NCBI GenBank assembly: GCA_012317185.1
Contig: CP048838.1
Location: forward strand, 3,348,001 to 3,412,000
Direction: 5' to 3'
Source: [Clostridium] innocuum
GTDB taxonomy: Bacteria > Bacillota_I > Bacilli_A > Erysipelotrichales > Erysipelotrichaceae
Length of the DNA: 64,000 nt
The translations under genes were made by a program, and so were the position numbers. The notes beneath the pieces were generated by a model. The model was not told the DNA's origin. It did not search any database and worked only from the letters and a program-made list of their open reading frames with translations. Each line of letters opens with the position of its first letter. The stretch's first letter is position 1. Positions 1-8,830 of this stretch are shown one piece after another.

Positions 1-1377
1 AAGCAGCAGGAAGGAAGCTACAATTTCAAAAACAGCTATGGCTTTGTGAAGGCAGAAGATGTTTCCACAGTGCTCAACAGCAAGCACATACAGGATAAAG
101 CCTATGTGGATATCACCTTTGATGCGAACGGCGGAACATTTTATCCCAATGATAAGAAAATCACCCTGCAGGTGGAAACCGGAAAGACACCGGTGATGCA
201 GGCGCCGGTCAAGGATCATGCCCTCTTTTCTTCCTGGGATATACAACTAAAGCCCGCAGGGGAACCGTTGACCTATAAGGCAACATACAGGGACGTCAAG
301 CAGATTGTGCTGACACAGATGCCGCTTACCACCTATGATTTGAATGAATCCCTCGATGTCAGTGATGGCAGAATCCGCGTGGATTTTGCGGATGGTACAA
401 GTAAGGAGGTTTCCATGACCACCGATATGGTGGAGGGCTTCTCCAGCAAAAAGACAGGAACCAAAACACTGAAGGTGACCTATGCCGGCTGTACGCTGAA
501 TTATGAAATCAGGGTATCCGACGAGCTGACGAAAAAGCAGGAAAACATGCAGCAGCGAGCTGCGGCAATCATTAAGCTGTACGACGGGAAAACGGATTTA
601 AACGATGAGGCTCTGCAGGAGCTGGAGCAGTTCCGCAAGGATGTTACCGCATTCCTTCTTACACCGCTCGCAAATGAACAGATCCGTCTTATCGACCGGA
701 TACTGCAGGAAAATCTGAAGCCCCGCTACAGTGTCATCATCAGGGATGACAGCCATGATCTGCAGGTATCCGGCTTATCCATGGCACGGATACAGGAAAC
801 CGGCTTCCTCAATACCTTCCTGCCTAAAACGATTGTCCTCAAGGTAAAGGATTCCATGGATGAGGAGCAGAAAGCACTTGCAGAGAAAGTAGCCAAGGCA
901 GACGGAACCACTGTTGAAGAAACCTTCTCTATCGAAGGAACGGATGATTTCTCCTCCCTGAAGCTGAAGCAGGAGGCTGTATTCTCAATCAGGAAGCCGA
1001 AGGACAGCAAAAATAAACGATATCGTATATATTATGTGGACGGGCAGGATGTCTATCAGATTCCTACCGAGCAAAGTAAAAGCCGCATCCGCTTTACAAC
1101 GGAAAAGCTGGGCAGCTATGTTCTGGTATCCACAAACCAGCGCAGCATACAGGAAGCAGACGATATTGCAGAGGTGAATACGATCGCCTTGAACGGAAAG
1201 AACTATATCCTTCGCTATGTCCTGTTGCCATGTCTGCTGCTGGCACTGCTTGTATGTCTGTTTCTCACACTCCTTGTATACCGCAGACGGCATCCGAATC
1301 TGCGTCTAAAAAAGCCGTGGAAGAAAGCAAGAGCGGAAAAATCACAGTACAAAAAAGATGAAGATGATATGCAGTAG
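1..1377 (+). CDS. Membrane-anchored surface protein, 5' end outside window
   Basis: The frame is open from base 1, so the amino end lies outside the window; the first in-window start-like codon (GTG at 46) is internal. The visible 458 residues begin with a short SH3-like or repeat tail, then a Listeria-Bacteroides type repeat (VDITFDANGGTFYP, near residues 35-85), a bacterial Ig-like domain with a VDFADGTS core (about 110-175), a helical and mixed region, and one C-terminal transmembrane segment (LPCLLLALLVCLFLTLLVY) followed by a Lys/Arg-rich cytoplasmic tail. There is no LPXTG motif, so anchoring is by the membrane helix. The architecture suits a cell-surface or adhesion protein; the ligand is unknown. 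A hairpin terminator follows directly. Confidence 0.75.
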   Translation, partial: KQQEGSYNFKNSYGFVKAEDVSTVLNSKHIQDKAYVDITFDANGGTFYPNDKKITLQVETGKTPVMQAPVKDHALFSSWDIQLKPAGEPLTYKATYRDVKQIVLTQMPLTTYDLNESLDVSDGRIRVDFADGTSKEVSMTTDMVEGFSSKKTGTKTLKVTYAGCTLNYEIRVSDELTKKQENMQQRAAAIIKLYDGKTDLNDEALQELEQFRKDVTAFLLTPLANEQIRLIDRILQENLKPRYSVIIRDDSHDLQVSGLSMARIQETGFLNTFLPKTIVLKVKDSMDEEQKALAEKVAKADGTTVEETFSIEGTDDFSSLKLKQEAVFSIRKPKDSKNKRYRIYYVDGQDVYQIPTEQSKSRIRFTTEKLGSYVLVSTNQRSIQEADDIAEVNTIALNGKNYILRYVLLPCLLLALLVCLFLTLLVYRRRHPNLRLKKPWKKARAEKSQYKKDEDDMQ

Positions 1378-1390
1378 GAAAGAAAACAGA

Positions 1391-1423
1391 AGAAATCACA
1401 TGCTTCCTTGTGATTTCTTTTTA
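1391..1423 (+). terminator. Rho-independent terminator of the surface protein gene
   Basis: Arms AGAAATCACA (1391-1400) and TGTGATTTCT (1409-1418) with an 8-nt loop, followed by a T-rich run. Confidence 0.85.
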
Positions 1424-1436
1424 TTTGACATACAAT
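1408..1436 (+). promoter_or_regulatory. Probable pepF promoter
   Basis: TTGTGA (1408-1413), a 17-bp spacer and TACAAT (1431-1436) stand just upstream of pepF, overlapping the preceding terminator. A TTGACA at 1425-1430 abuts the -10 and has no properly spaced partner. The transcript would have a very short leader before the GAGGTGATCATAC-ATG start. Confidence 0.45.
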
Positions 1437-1456
1437 ACTATATGAGGTGATCATAC

Positions 1457-3226
1457 ATGAAACGTAACGAAATAGATTCACAGCTGACCTGGGATCTGCG
1501 CTTTCTCTTTGAACATCAGGAGGCCTTTGAAGTGCAGTTTGCACAGGCACAAAAGGAAATCGGATTGTTGCAGGCTTCCCTTTCTTCTCTTGCGGATGAC
1601 AGAGCCAGCTTCATCAGCTTTATGGAACATCAGGAAACACTGGAACGCTATCTGGATAATCTTATCAGCTATGCGAAGATGAGCAGTGATGTAGACCCTG
1701 AAAATATGCAGAATCAGGAAAATCTGGCACGCAGCTATACCCTGTATCAGCAGGTGAATCAGGCATTATCCAATATGCCTTTACTTCTGATTCAAAACAG
1801 GGAACAAATTGAACAGTGGCTGCTGGAGGATGACTGTCAGGATTTCCGCTACCCGATGGAAGAGGTATTCCGTACTATCCCACACCGACTGAATGAAGAG
1901 CAGGAGGCTTTGCTTGCACAGGCGGGAGAGCTGATCCGCAATCCGCAGGAAACCTTTGAAAGCTTCCGTTTGCAGTTCGAGCCTGTTCTGGTGAATGGAA
2001 AAGAGGAATTCCTGAATGAAGGAACCTATCAGCAGTTCCTGAAAAACCGTGACCCCAGAGTACGAAAGGAAGCCTTTGAACATTTTTTCACCGCCTATAA
2101 AACCTATCAGAATGTGTTTATGAATCTGTTGAGCGGGCATGCCAAGGGCCAGATATTTGAAGCCGGATTACGCAATTTCTCCAATGCTCTGGAAGCCTCC
2201 CTGTTTGAAGACGGCGTTGACCGATCGCTGTTTGACAAGGTGCTTTTCATGGCAAATGAAAAATACATCGATGGCATTCACCGTTACTTTGCGGTTCGCA
2301 AGCAGGTCAGCGGACTTGCTGTTCAGCATGTGTACGATATTCAGATACCACTGGTGGATGCGGTGGATATCACCTATTCTATCGATGAGAGCTTCGATAT
2401 TCTCAAGCATGCCCTTGCACCGCTTGGCGAAGACTATGTGCAACTGCTGGATCAGGCAAGAGAGGAGCGCTGGATCGACTTTCTGCCATGTGCAGGTAAA
2501 CAGGGCGGAGCATATTCCGGGGGGACCTATGATTCCCGCCCGTATGTACTGACCAATTTCACAAACGATTATCCATCCCTGAGCACGCTGGCGCATGAGC
2601 TGGGACATTCCATGCACTCCTGGTATTCCCGTCACCATAACCGGCCAATGCTTTCTCAGTATACGATTTTTGTTGCCGAAGTGGCATCCACTGTGAATGA
2701 GATTCTGTTGAACCGTTATCTGCTGGATCACAGCGATAGTGAGGAAGAGAAAGCATATCTTCTTTCCAATCTGCTGAATCAGCTTGTCGGCACGCTATAT
2801 CGGCAGCCGATGTACGCAGAATTCGAAAAGCAGCTGTATGCCATGCTGGAAAACAAAGAAGCAGTTTCCTCACAGAAGCTGACCTCCCTGTACATGGAGC
2901 TGTCCAGGCGGTATTACGGGGATGCTGTTGAGGTGGATGATCTGCAGCGCTATCATTGTTACTACATACCGCACTTTTATTTCAATTTCTATGTATATAA
3001 ATATACCCTGGGAATGTCGGTGGCATTGAGCTTTGCGAAGAAGATACTTGCCGGAGATACAAAGGAGTATTTAAAGTTTCTCACCAAGGGTGGCAGCGAG
3101 TCACCGCTGGATGAGCTGATCCATGCCGGTGTTGATCCGAGAGTGGACAGTGTCTACGACGATGCCTTCACCTTTTTCGAAAAAACTCTGGATGAATTCA
3201 GTGAACTGATGAAGGTAAAACGATAA
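1457..3226 (+). CDS. pepF: Oligoendopeptidase F (M3 metallopeptidase)
   Basis: This 589-residue protein has the usual length and layout of PepF. The zinc site HELGH lies near residue 379 in LAHELGHSMHSWYS, and a downstream Glu in FVAEVASTVNEIL is the expected third metal ligand. The N-terminal helical cap (about 1-110) and the M3 catalytic domain follow each other without breaks. The family hydrolyses peptides of roughly 7-17 residues in the cytoplasm; no signal peptide is present. The start is supported by GAGGTG seven bases upstream. The gene stands alone between terminators. Confidence 0.93.
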   Translation: MKRNEIDSQLTWDLRFLFEHQEAFEVQFAQAQKEIGLLQASLSSLADDRASFISFMEHQETLERYLDNLISYAKMSSDVDPENMQNQENLARSYTLYQQVNQALSNMPLLLIQNREQIEQWLLEDDCQDFRYPMEEVFRTIPHRLNEEQEALLAQAGELIRNPQETFESFRLQFEPVLVNGKEEFLNEGTYQQFLKNRDPRVRKEAFEHFFTAYKTYQNVFMNLLSGHAKGQIFEAGLRNFSNALEASLFEDGVDRSLFDKVLFMANEKYIDGIHRYFAVRKQVSGLAVQHVYDIQIPLVDAVDITYSIDESFDILKHALAPLGEDYVQLLDQAREERWIDFLPCAGKQGGAYSGGTYDSRPYVLTNFTNDYPSLSTLAHELGHSMHSWYSRHHNRPMLSQYTIFVAEVASTVNEILLNRYLLDHSDSEEEKAYLLSNLLNQLVGTLYRQPMYAEFEKQLYAMLENKEAVSSQKLTSLYMELSRRYYGDAVEVDDLQRYHCYYIPHFYFNFYVYKYTLGMSVALSFAKKILAGDTKEYLKFLTKGGSESPLDELIHAGVDPRVDSVYDDAFTFFEKTLDEFSELMKVKR

Positions 3227-3321
3227 TCCCTTTATAGCAGGGCAACTATTGCAGGGAAGCCATGATGTTCTCCTGCTGCTGTACCGATTTGCTTTAAAGG
3301 AATTATCCATGTAGCTGAAAA

Positions 3322-3378
3322 AAGAATGCAGAATCTTTGGATGGTAAGCATCCGTAAGGATTTTGCATTCTTTTCTTT
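3322..3378. terminator. Long terminator hairpin after pepF
   Basis: A long imperfect stem (AGAATGCA on the left, TGCATTCT on the right, with GGATG/CATCC near the tip) is followed by TTTTCTTTT. It lies between the convergent pepF and serine hydrolase genes and could serve both. Confidence 0.8.
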
Positions 3379-3419
3379 TACTGTAACGCTGTTATATTTC
3401 TGCTTGCCTCTGCTTTGCT

Positions 3420-4391
3420 TTACTTTCTAAATATCGGTTCGATCTGCTGTTTAATCAAATCCATGCTGTCTTTTGCTTTAGGATCAAACCTGCACATGAG
3501 GGATACAACCAGCTGTTCTCCGGTATTCACATAAATAATGTTTCCTCCATCCCCCATTGCCGCAAATCCGTCTTTCTGCTCATCGATCCACCATAAATAG
3601 CCGTATGGCAGATTGCGCTTTTTCCAGCGGCTGTGCTCCTTTGTGCTTTCCTCAATCCAGTGCTTTGATACCAGCTGTTTTCCTTCCCATACACCGCCAT
3701 TCAAATACAGCTGCCCGATATCTGCCATTTCCTTTGCCGATAACGCCAGTCCCCAGCCTGCGGATTGCAGTCCCTTTGCGTCTGCTGCCCAACCGCTGAT
3801 GGAGGCTGACTGATTGAATGCCATCTGTTCTTCCTTATCTTTAAATATCAGTTCCTTTTCCACAGAAATTCGCAGCGGGGCAAATAATTTCTCACGTGCA
3901 AAAGCAAGCACAGATTGTCCGGTTGTCTTTTGTAAAATACCAGTCAGAATATCCGGTCCAATCAGTGGTGTATAACGGAATTTCCCGCCCCTTCCCTTCA
4001 GCTGCTCCAGTGAAAACCGCAGCCAGTCATCACTTGTAAAATATTTTATATAGGGTGGAATTCTATATTTATATGCCGCTGTCATGGTGATGACATCCTC
4101 CAGCGTTACTTCACCCTTTGCATACTCTTTTTCCCGGGCTGCATACTCCGGAAAAAAATCCAGAACCCTTTGCGACACATCCGCAATGTACCCTTCATCC
4201 ATTGCGATTCCCAGCAATATGGATACAATACTTTTGGTCACGGAATACACATGCATTCTGCTATCGGAAGTACATCCCTGAAAGTATGCTTCATACACCG
4301 ACACACCGTTTTTTAATACATTCATCCCACAAATATTCTTGTAATTCCTGTTGATCAATGCTTCCATTTCTGTTATTTTCATCTGTTCCAT
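3420..4391 (-). CDS. Serine hydrolase, beta-lactamase/class C penicillin-binding family
   Basis: The 323-residue protein carries the SxxK nucleophile motif as SVTKS (near residue 50), followed by the usual LLGIAMDEGYI helix, and a C-terminal GDGGNIIYV stretch in the place of the KTG-like motif. The family includes esterases, D-aminopeptidases and carboxypeptidases; the substrate cannot be told from sequence. No signal peptide or transmembrane helix is seen, so a cytosolic enzyme is likely, unlike true penicillin-binding proteins. The start ATG is preceded by GGAGGTAATTGC. It is convergent with pepF and separate from the leucine-rich repeat gene. Confidence 0.85.
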   Translation of the reverse strand: MEQMKITEMEALINRNYKNICGMNVLKNGVSVYEAYFQGCTSDSRMHVYSVTKSIVSILLGIAMDEGYIADVSQRVLDFFPEYAAREKEYAKGEVTLEDVITMTAAYKYRIPPYIKYFTSDDWLRFSLEQLKGRGGKFRYTPLIGPDILTGILQKTTGQSVLAFAREKLFAPLRISVEKELIFKDKEEQMAFNQSASISGWAADAKGLQSAGWGLALSAKEMADIGQLYLNGGVWEGKQLVSKHWIEESTKEHSRWKKRNLPYGYLWWIDEQKDGFAAMGDGGNIIYVNTGEQLVVSLMCRFDPKAKDSMDLIKQQIEPIFRK

Positions 4392-4834
4392 GCAATTACC
4401 TCCGCAGTTTCTGCCTATATCTTACAGTTTTCCCTCAGGGGAAGGTCAAGGGGGATAATGCAGAAAGCTTCGGCTGCACAAATACAGTGCTCATAGGGCT
4501 GGTATTTCGTTAGCATATCAACGAATCTCGCACGTTTTCAAGCGATAAAAGCCTTATGAAGATATCCTTTTTTCGATTGTGCAGATCTCTTTTAGCTTAC
4601 GCCTCCTTCCCTCTCTACGCAAGGCCTTAGTAGAACCATATTCTCTTTCCAGATTCTCTTTTTGCATTGCTATGCTAAGGAAAAGATGTAAAGCGTTTCC
4701 CCTCAACCCGTTTCACAAGACGCAGCAGCTTTTATCTACTTATGAGCACAGAAAAGCCTGTGGTACACAGCAGTATACACACAGGCCTTCATTCATAATC
4801 AAAAGCAAAGAAATTTACATTTTTTCAGACTGTC
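4392..4834. other. Intergenic stretch with one terminator
   Basis: No supported gene. The only clear element is a hairpin at 4752-4789 (arms GCCTGTG and CACAGGC, extended by AAAA/TTT) that would end the leftward transcript of the leucine-rich repeat gene. A 100-codon rightward frame here runs into the repeat gene antisense and has no ribosome site. Confidence 0.6.
4752..4789 (-). terminator. Terminator of the leucine-rich repeat gene
   Basis: On the minus strand GGCCTGTG pairs with CACAGGC and the stem runs into TTTTCTG. It lies about 45 bases past the stop codon. Confidence 0.65.
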
Positions 4835-6280
4835 TCAATATGAGAATTTCTCGTAGTATTCCATATCCTCAAGAACTGTGATATCCTCGATTGGGTTTTC
4901 ATCCAGACGAAGCTCATACAGATTCTTCAGTCTGGTCAGCGGTGTCACATCTGTTACATAATTCGCCTTCAATGTCAGGGAGCTCAGATATATGCATTCC
5001 TCCAGCGGAGATAAATCCATTACGCCATTGTGATCCAGCCGCAGGGAGCTTAAATTGATCAGCTTCTTCAGCGGTGAAAGATCTGTAATGACATTGTTGT
5101 ATAAATCAATCGTACTCAGATTGGTTAAATCCTTTAATGGCGTCAGATCAGAAATATTGTTGTGGGAAAGCCCCAGACATTCCAAATTGATCATATCCTC
5201 AAGAGAATCAATACTGCGAATATCGTTGTTTCCGACATCCAGGGTTGTCATATGCTCACAGCCCTTTAAAACCTCGATATGCTTGATATGATTGTTGAAG
5301 ACATTCAGCTCTACCAGATCCTTTGCATTCTTCAAAAAGTCGATGTCCTTCAGGAAACAGCAGCTGGCTTTAAAATAGCGAAGCAGCTTCATTTCTTTTA
5401 AAATTTCCGTATGCTCCACACGGTTTTCACTGATATCCAGCTTCTCCATCCTGATCAGACCCTTCAGATTACGTAAATCACAAAGTCCGCTCTGCGTAGC
5501 ACGAAGATCCTTTAAATTCTTCAGCTTCTTCAGGAATGAGAAATCCTTAATATGGTCAAAGGAGATATCAAGGACCTCCAGATTCGGAAATTCCTCCAAT
5601 ATACTTAAATCACGCAGATATTCACAATTTGAAATATTCAGATTGCGCAGAGAATCCTTCATATACTGCAACGGAGATAAATCACAGAACAGATTGGTCG
5701 ATACATCCAAAACCTCAATGTGCTTCAAATAGGTCAGATCGGCAATGTCATACAGCCACATCTTGTTCATATGAAGCTCCTTCAGCTCATCCAGCATACC
5801 GAGAATGCTGAGCGGGAACGGTCCGTTTTCAATTCCGACATACAGCTTTTTCAGCTTCTTGACATTTTCCAGATATACCAGATTGTCCACCTTGCTGCGT
5901 TCCAGATTCAATTCTTCCAAATTGATCATTCCTGCCAGTGCACTGATATCCATCGTATACAGGTTATTGCGTGAAATATCCAGCCGCAGCAGCTGCCGGA
6001 ATTCCCTCAGCGCCTGAATGTCACGCAGCATATTCTTGGACAGATTCAAAACTTCAATCTCCCGCAAATCACGGATCGGTGTTAGATCCTCAATGGCATT
6101 TCCGCAAAGGTCCAGATACTTCAGATTAACCGCATATTGCAGTCCTTCCAGAGAGATAATTCCACTGCTTCTGGCAGAGAGTGTCGTCAGCTCTTCCAGC
6201 TTTTTTTCTGTGATATCCGCTTCCTCGATCTGCAGGGTTCTGGCGATTGCAGCTCGCAGCATTTCATCCTGTATGATCAT
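4835..6280 (-). CDS. Cytosolic leucine-rich repeat protein (internalin-type repeats)
   Basis: After a short helical cap (residues 1-35) nearly the whole 481-residue protein consists of about 19-20 leucine-rich repeats of roughly 22 residues with internalin-like phrasing, for example LKDLTNLSTIDLYNNVITDLSPL. There is no signal peptide, LPXTG or transmembrane helix, so it should act inside the cell as a protein-binding scaffold; the partner is unknown. Two Met codons compete: the first (6284-6286) abuts the AGGAGG-like site, the second (6278-6280) has a 6-base spacing and is chosen here. It is monocistronic, with a promoter upstream and a terminator downstream. Confidence 0.88.
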   Translation of the reverse strand: MIIQDEMLRAAIARTLQIEEADITEKKLEELTTLSARSSGIISLEGLQYAVNLKYLDLCGNAIEDLTPIRDLREIEVLNLSKNMLRDIQALREFRQLLRLDISRNNLYTMDISALAGMINLEELNLERSKVDNLVYLENVKKLKKLYVGIENGPFPLSILGMLDELKELHMNKMWLYDIADLTYLKHIEVLDVSTNLFCDLSPLQYMKDSLRNLNISNCEYLRDLSILEEFPNLEVLDISFDHIKDFSFLKKLKNLKDLRATQSGLCDLRNLKGLIRMEKLDISENRVEHTEILKEMKLLRYFKASCCFLKDIDFLKNAKDLVELNVFNNHIKHIEVLKGCEHMTTLDVGNNDIRSIDSLEDMINLECLGLSHNNISDLTPLKDLTNLSTIDLYNNVITDLSPLKKLINLSSLRLDHNGVMDLSPLEECIYLSSLTLKANYVTDVTPLTRLKNLYELRLDENPIEDITVLEDMEYYEKFSY

Positions 6281-6314
6281 AAACATTCCTCCGTTTCTTT
6301 TCTTGTATGCCTAT

Positions 6315-6343
6315 ATTATACCCCAAAAGATTAAAATCTGAAA
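6315..6343 (-). promoter_or_regulatory. Promoter of the leucine-rich repeat gene
   Basis: On the minus strand TTTCAG, a 17-bp spacer ending GGGG, and a perfect TATAAT (6315-6320). Confidence 0.6.
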
Positions 6344-6413
6344 CAGCTTACACAAAAAAACACGAATCATGAAAAAAGAGAAAAACAAATCCTTCCAATT
6401 CACGAAATAATGA

Positions 6414-6442
6414 TTGACTTTCGGTTTTGAAAGTGATATTGT
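6414..6442 (+). promoter_or_regulatory. Cold shock gene promoter and leader
   Basis: TTGACT (6414-6419), a 17-bp spacer and TATTGT (6437-6442). The predicted start near 6449 leaves an untranslated leader of about 130 nt before the coding start. Long leaders are known to act as thermosensitive structures in cspA-type mRNAs; here that role is an inference. Confidence 0.65.
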
Positions 6443-6582
6443 TTAAGAGTAATAAAAAGCAATAATTATGATTTCACAAGTCTGGAATTGTATTTATGTG
6501 TTTCAATGTACGAATATCCAGTTTTGTGATTTTTTTATACATTGGAGGGCTTCTTATTGACACACGTATAGGAGGTACTAAA

Positions 6583-6783
6583 ATGAGTACAGGTAAAGTA
6601 AAATGGTTTAATGCAGAAAAAGGTTATGGATTCATCACTTCTGATGAAGGTAAGGACATCTTCGTTCATTACTCAAGCATCCAGAGCGACGGATTCCGTA
6701 CACTGGAAGAAGGACAGGCTGTAAACTTCGACGTTGTTGAAAGCGATCGTGGACAGCAGGCTGCTAACGTAACTGTAGCGTAA
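6583..6783 (+). CDS. csp: Cold shock protein, CspA family
   Basis: This is a 66-residue single OB-fold protein with both RNA-binding motifs: KGYGFITSD (RNP1) and DIFVHYSSI (RNP2). The start at 6583 follows GGAGGTACTAAA; the longer upstream frame has no ribosome site and would add residues foreign to the family. Members bind single-stranded RNA and DNA and melt mRNA structure in the cold or during growth. It has a strong promoter, a long leader and a perfect terminator, so it is a single-gene unit. Confidence 0.95.
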   Translation: MSTGKVKWFNAEKGYGFITSDEGKDIFVHYSSIQSDGFRTLEEGQAVNFDVVESDRGQQAANVTVA

Positions 6784-6797
6784 GCAAAACCGTTCTT

Positions 6798-6829
6798 GGA
6801 TCATGACCTCGTGCATGATCCTTTTTTTT
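6798..6829 (+). terminator. Terminator of csp
   Basis: Perfect 8-bp arms GGATCATG/CATGATCC, 8-nt loop, then eight T. Confidence 0.95.
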
Positions 6830-6882
6830 GACTGTGCATATCCTGTACGGAAATGATACAATAGAAGAAAGGATGTGATGTC

Positions 6883-7365
6883 ATGGATCGCTTAGAACTT
6901 ATCCGTGAACAAACGGATGCCGTCATTCAAAAGCTTGTCAAGGAAGAGGAACGCAAATTTGCATATATCCACACGTACGGCGTTGCACAGGCTGCAGCTA
7001 TGCTGGCCACTTTGCGAAAGCTGGATGTGGAGCTGTGCTGTATTGCCGCCATGCTGCATGATATAGCACTTTACGCCCAGAATTGTCCGCATCTGGGTCA
7101 TGCACAGCGCAGTGCGGAATATGCGAAGCTGCTGCTGGAGAAGATGGAGGTATTCAGTGAAGAGGAAATCCGGATACTGACCCATGTTATATCGGTGCAT
7201 TCCGATAAAATGAACCGACATGACGGACCGATTTCAGAGCTGCTGAAGGATGCGGATGTTTTGCAGCATTATCTGTATAACCCGAAAATTGAGTTATCGG
7301 AAAAAGACAAGGTACGGCTGTTTTATCTGCTGGAGGATTTGAATTGTGCGCAGGTAGAAAAATAG
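6883..7365 (+). CDS. HD-domain hydrolase
   Basis: The 160-residue protein has an HD phosphohydrolase metal site: H-x17-27 spacing ending in MLHDIALYA (the HD pair), LTHVISVHS and a final DADVLQHY aspartate. HD proteins of this size act on nucleotides or other phosphoesters; the substrate is not predictable. An extended -10 (TGATACAAT, 6854-6862) lies upstream and GGATGTGATGTC precedes the ATG. A bidirectional terminator follows. Confidence 0.85.
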   Translation: MDRLELIREQTDAVIQKLVKEEERKFAYIHTYGVAQAAAMLATLRKLDVELCCIAAMLHDIALYAQNCPHLGHAQRSAEYAKLLLEKMEVFSEEEIRILTHVISVHSDKMNRHDGPISELLKDADVLQHYLYNPKIELSEKDKVRLFYLLEDLNCAQVEK

Positions 7366-7395
7366 CTGTCTATATCTGCAAGCAGATTACGCGTA

Positions 7396-7437
7396 AAAAG
7401 GAGTATTCACAGGGGATGTCCCTTGTATACTCCTTTT
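7396..7437. terminator. Bidirectional terminator
   Basis: AAAGGAGTAT pairs with ATACTCCTTT around an inner ACAGGG/TCCCTTGT stem; A and T tracts on both sides let it serve the HD gene and the leftward sugar operon. Confidence 0.85.
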
Positions 7438-7521
7438 CCTTTTCTAATTTTCCCTAATTGTTCCGTTTTTAAGCTACAATTCTGTATTCAGGATAGCTGT
7501 GGCTTTCCTCATACTGCTGCT

Positions 7522-8244
7522 CTATAAGCTCACCTCTTTTTTTTCATTCTTTCGTCGGTAACAGATAGAGCATTTCTGCATGAGAGGAAAGGAGACAGCC
7601 ATGGTATTCCCCAAAACAAGCATACTGATCCAGGTACCCTCGCGCAGCATTGTAAAATCCAGGGAAAACACAGCAACAAGCAGCAGACTGCAGGTGATGA
7701 AGACAGCATCTGCACCGCAGCGCAGAAAATTGAAGGGCTTTTTATATTTTTTTGAAATCACGACAATCAACTGTTCAAACGGCTGTTTCACAAGATCAGC
7801 AGCCATGGTAAGCGCAACACCAAAGGACACAAGGATAATCCCCACTGCCAGAAACACCCATTGCATAGGATACGATACAGGGCGAATATCCGCAAGAAAC
7901 GCTATATCATAGCAGGTGAGATTGATGATAATTCCCTGAATCCAGCACACCGGTAGCTGTAAAACCTGAAGCTTATCAAAGTCCTTCCGCTGTATCAGCA
8001 GCTGCAATAAAACACATAGCAGATAAAAGCACATAAGAAGTGTACCGCTTTTCATACCACTGATAAGTGAAATACATTGCAGAAAGGCTGTCAATGCAGT
8101 TTGTCCAAGACCGGATTTCATCATGAATGAAAGTCCCAGAGCTACCCCTGTAACACCAAGCAGCATTTCTATGAATTGCTCTAATTTCCAAGCGTTAGCC
8201 ATATATGCCCGTAATCTAATGAGGTATGAAATCGATATCCTCAT
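7522..8244 (-). CDS. YczE-like integral membrane protein
   Basis: Five or so hydrophobic segments, the GLGQTALTAF motif after helix 1 and the DLVKQPFEQL stretch resemble the YczE/YitT-like membrane family of Firmicutes. Function in the family is not established; transport or sensing are both possible. It is the last gene of the sugar operon and its annotated start overlaps the end of the OtnC-type gene by about 29 bases. Neither this Met nor the one at 8202 (MANAWKLEQ) has a strong ribosome site, so the start is uncertain and translation may be coupled. Confidence 0.7.
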   Translation of the reverse strand: MRISISYLIRLRAYMANAWKLEQFIEMLLGVTGVALGLSFMMKSGLGQTALTAFLQCISLISGMKSGTLLMCFYLLCVLLQLLIQRKDFDKLQVLQLPVCWIQGIIINLTCYDIAFLADIRPVSYPMQWVFLAVGIILVSFGVALTMAADLVKQPFEQLIVVISKKYKKPFNFLRCGADAVFITCSLLLVAVFSLDFTMLREGTWISMLVLGNTMAVSFPLMQKCSICYRRKNEKKEVSL

Positions 8245-8830
8245 CCGGACAGCTTTTCAGCATCGCATATACATGGGCACTGCTTTCCATTTCTTCAATA
8301 AGATCAAACGCATGATACACATCTTCTGCTCCTGCCACGATTCCGTGATGTTTCAACAGCAATATCTTCGGTTTTGTCTTCGTTTTATCCTTGAAATGAC
8401 AAAACAGTGCATCACTTCCCGGCGGCGCATACGCAACACATGGGATATTTCCTTTTGTTTGCATAAACAGATAAGGAGTATATGCAAACAGGTTCCTGAC
8501 ATGAGACTCCGCATCTGCATAACAGGACAGTACGGTAGCATAAAAGCTGTGTGTGTGAATCACCGCCTTATACGCCTCGCTTTCTTGATACAATGCCAAA
8601 TGCATGGGATATTCCTTGCTTGGCTTTCCATACAGAATAGTCCCCTGCATATCCACCTGTGCGAAGTCTTCCTGCCGCAATCTTCCAAAACAGCTTCCGC
8701 TCCTTGAAATATACATACGATATTCATGGAGAAAGCTGATATTTCCTGTCGAGCCGCCAACAAGTCCTTTCTGAAACAAGGTATGCGCACTCCAGATAGC
8801 GGCATCCAGCTTTTCCTGTAATTCACTCAT
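8216..8830 (-). CDS. otnC: Class II aldolase/adducin family protein, OtnC-like 3-oxo-tetronate 4-phosphate decarboxylase
   Basis: The 204-residue protein has the family's GGSTGNISF motif near the start, an HTHS metal-binding pair (AVIHTHSFYATVL) and the C-terminal LLKHHGIVAGA. In characterised OtnC the enzyme decarboxylates 3-oxo-tetronate 4-phosphate to dihydroxyacetone phosphate. The assignment rests mainly on overlap with the OtnK-type kinase immediately upstream (8 bases, start AGGAGGGAACACACATG). A fuculose- or ribulose-phosphate aldolase role is the alternative, because the fold is shared. Confidence 0.75.
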   Translation of the reverse strand: MSELQEKLDAAIWSAHTLFQKGLVGGSTGNISFLHEYRMYISRSGSCFGRLRQEDFAQVDMQGTILYGKPSKEYPMHLALYQESEAYKAVIHTHSFYATVLSCYADAESHVRNLFAYTPYLFMQTKGNIPCVAYAPPGSDALFCHFKDKTKTKPKILLLKHHGIVAGAEDVYHAFDLIEEMESSAHVYAMLKSCPDEDIDFIPH

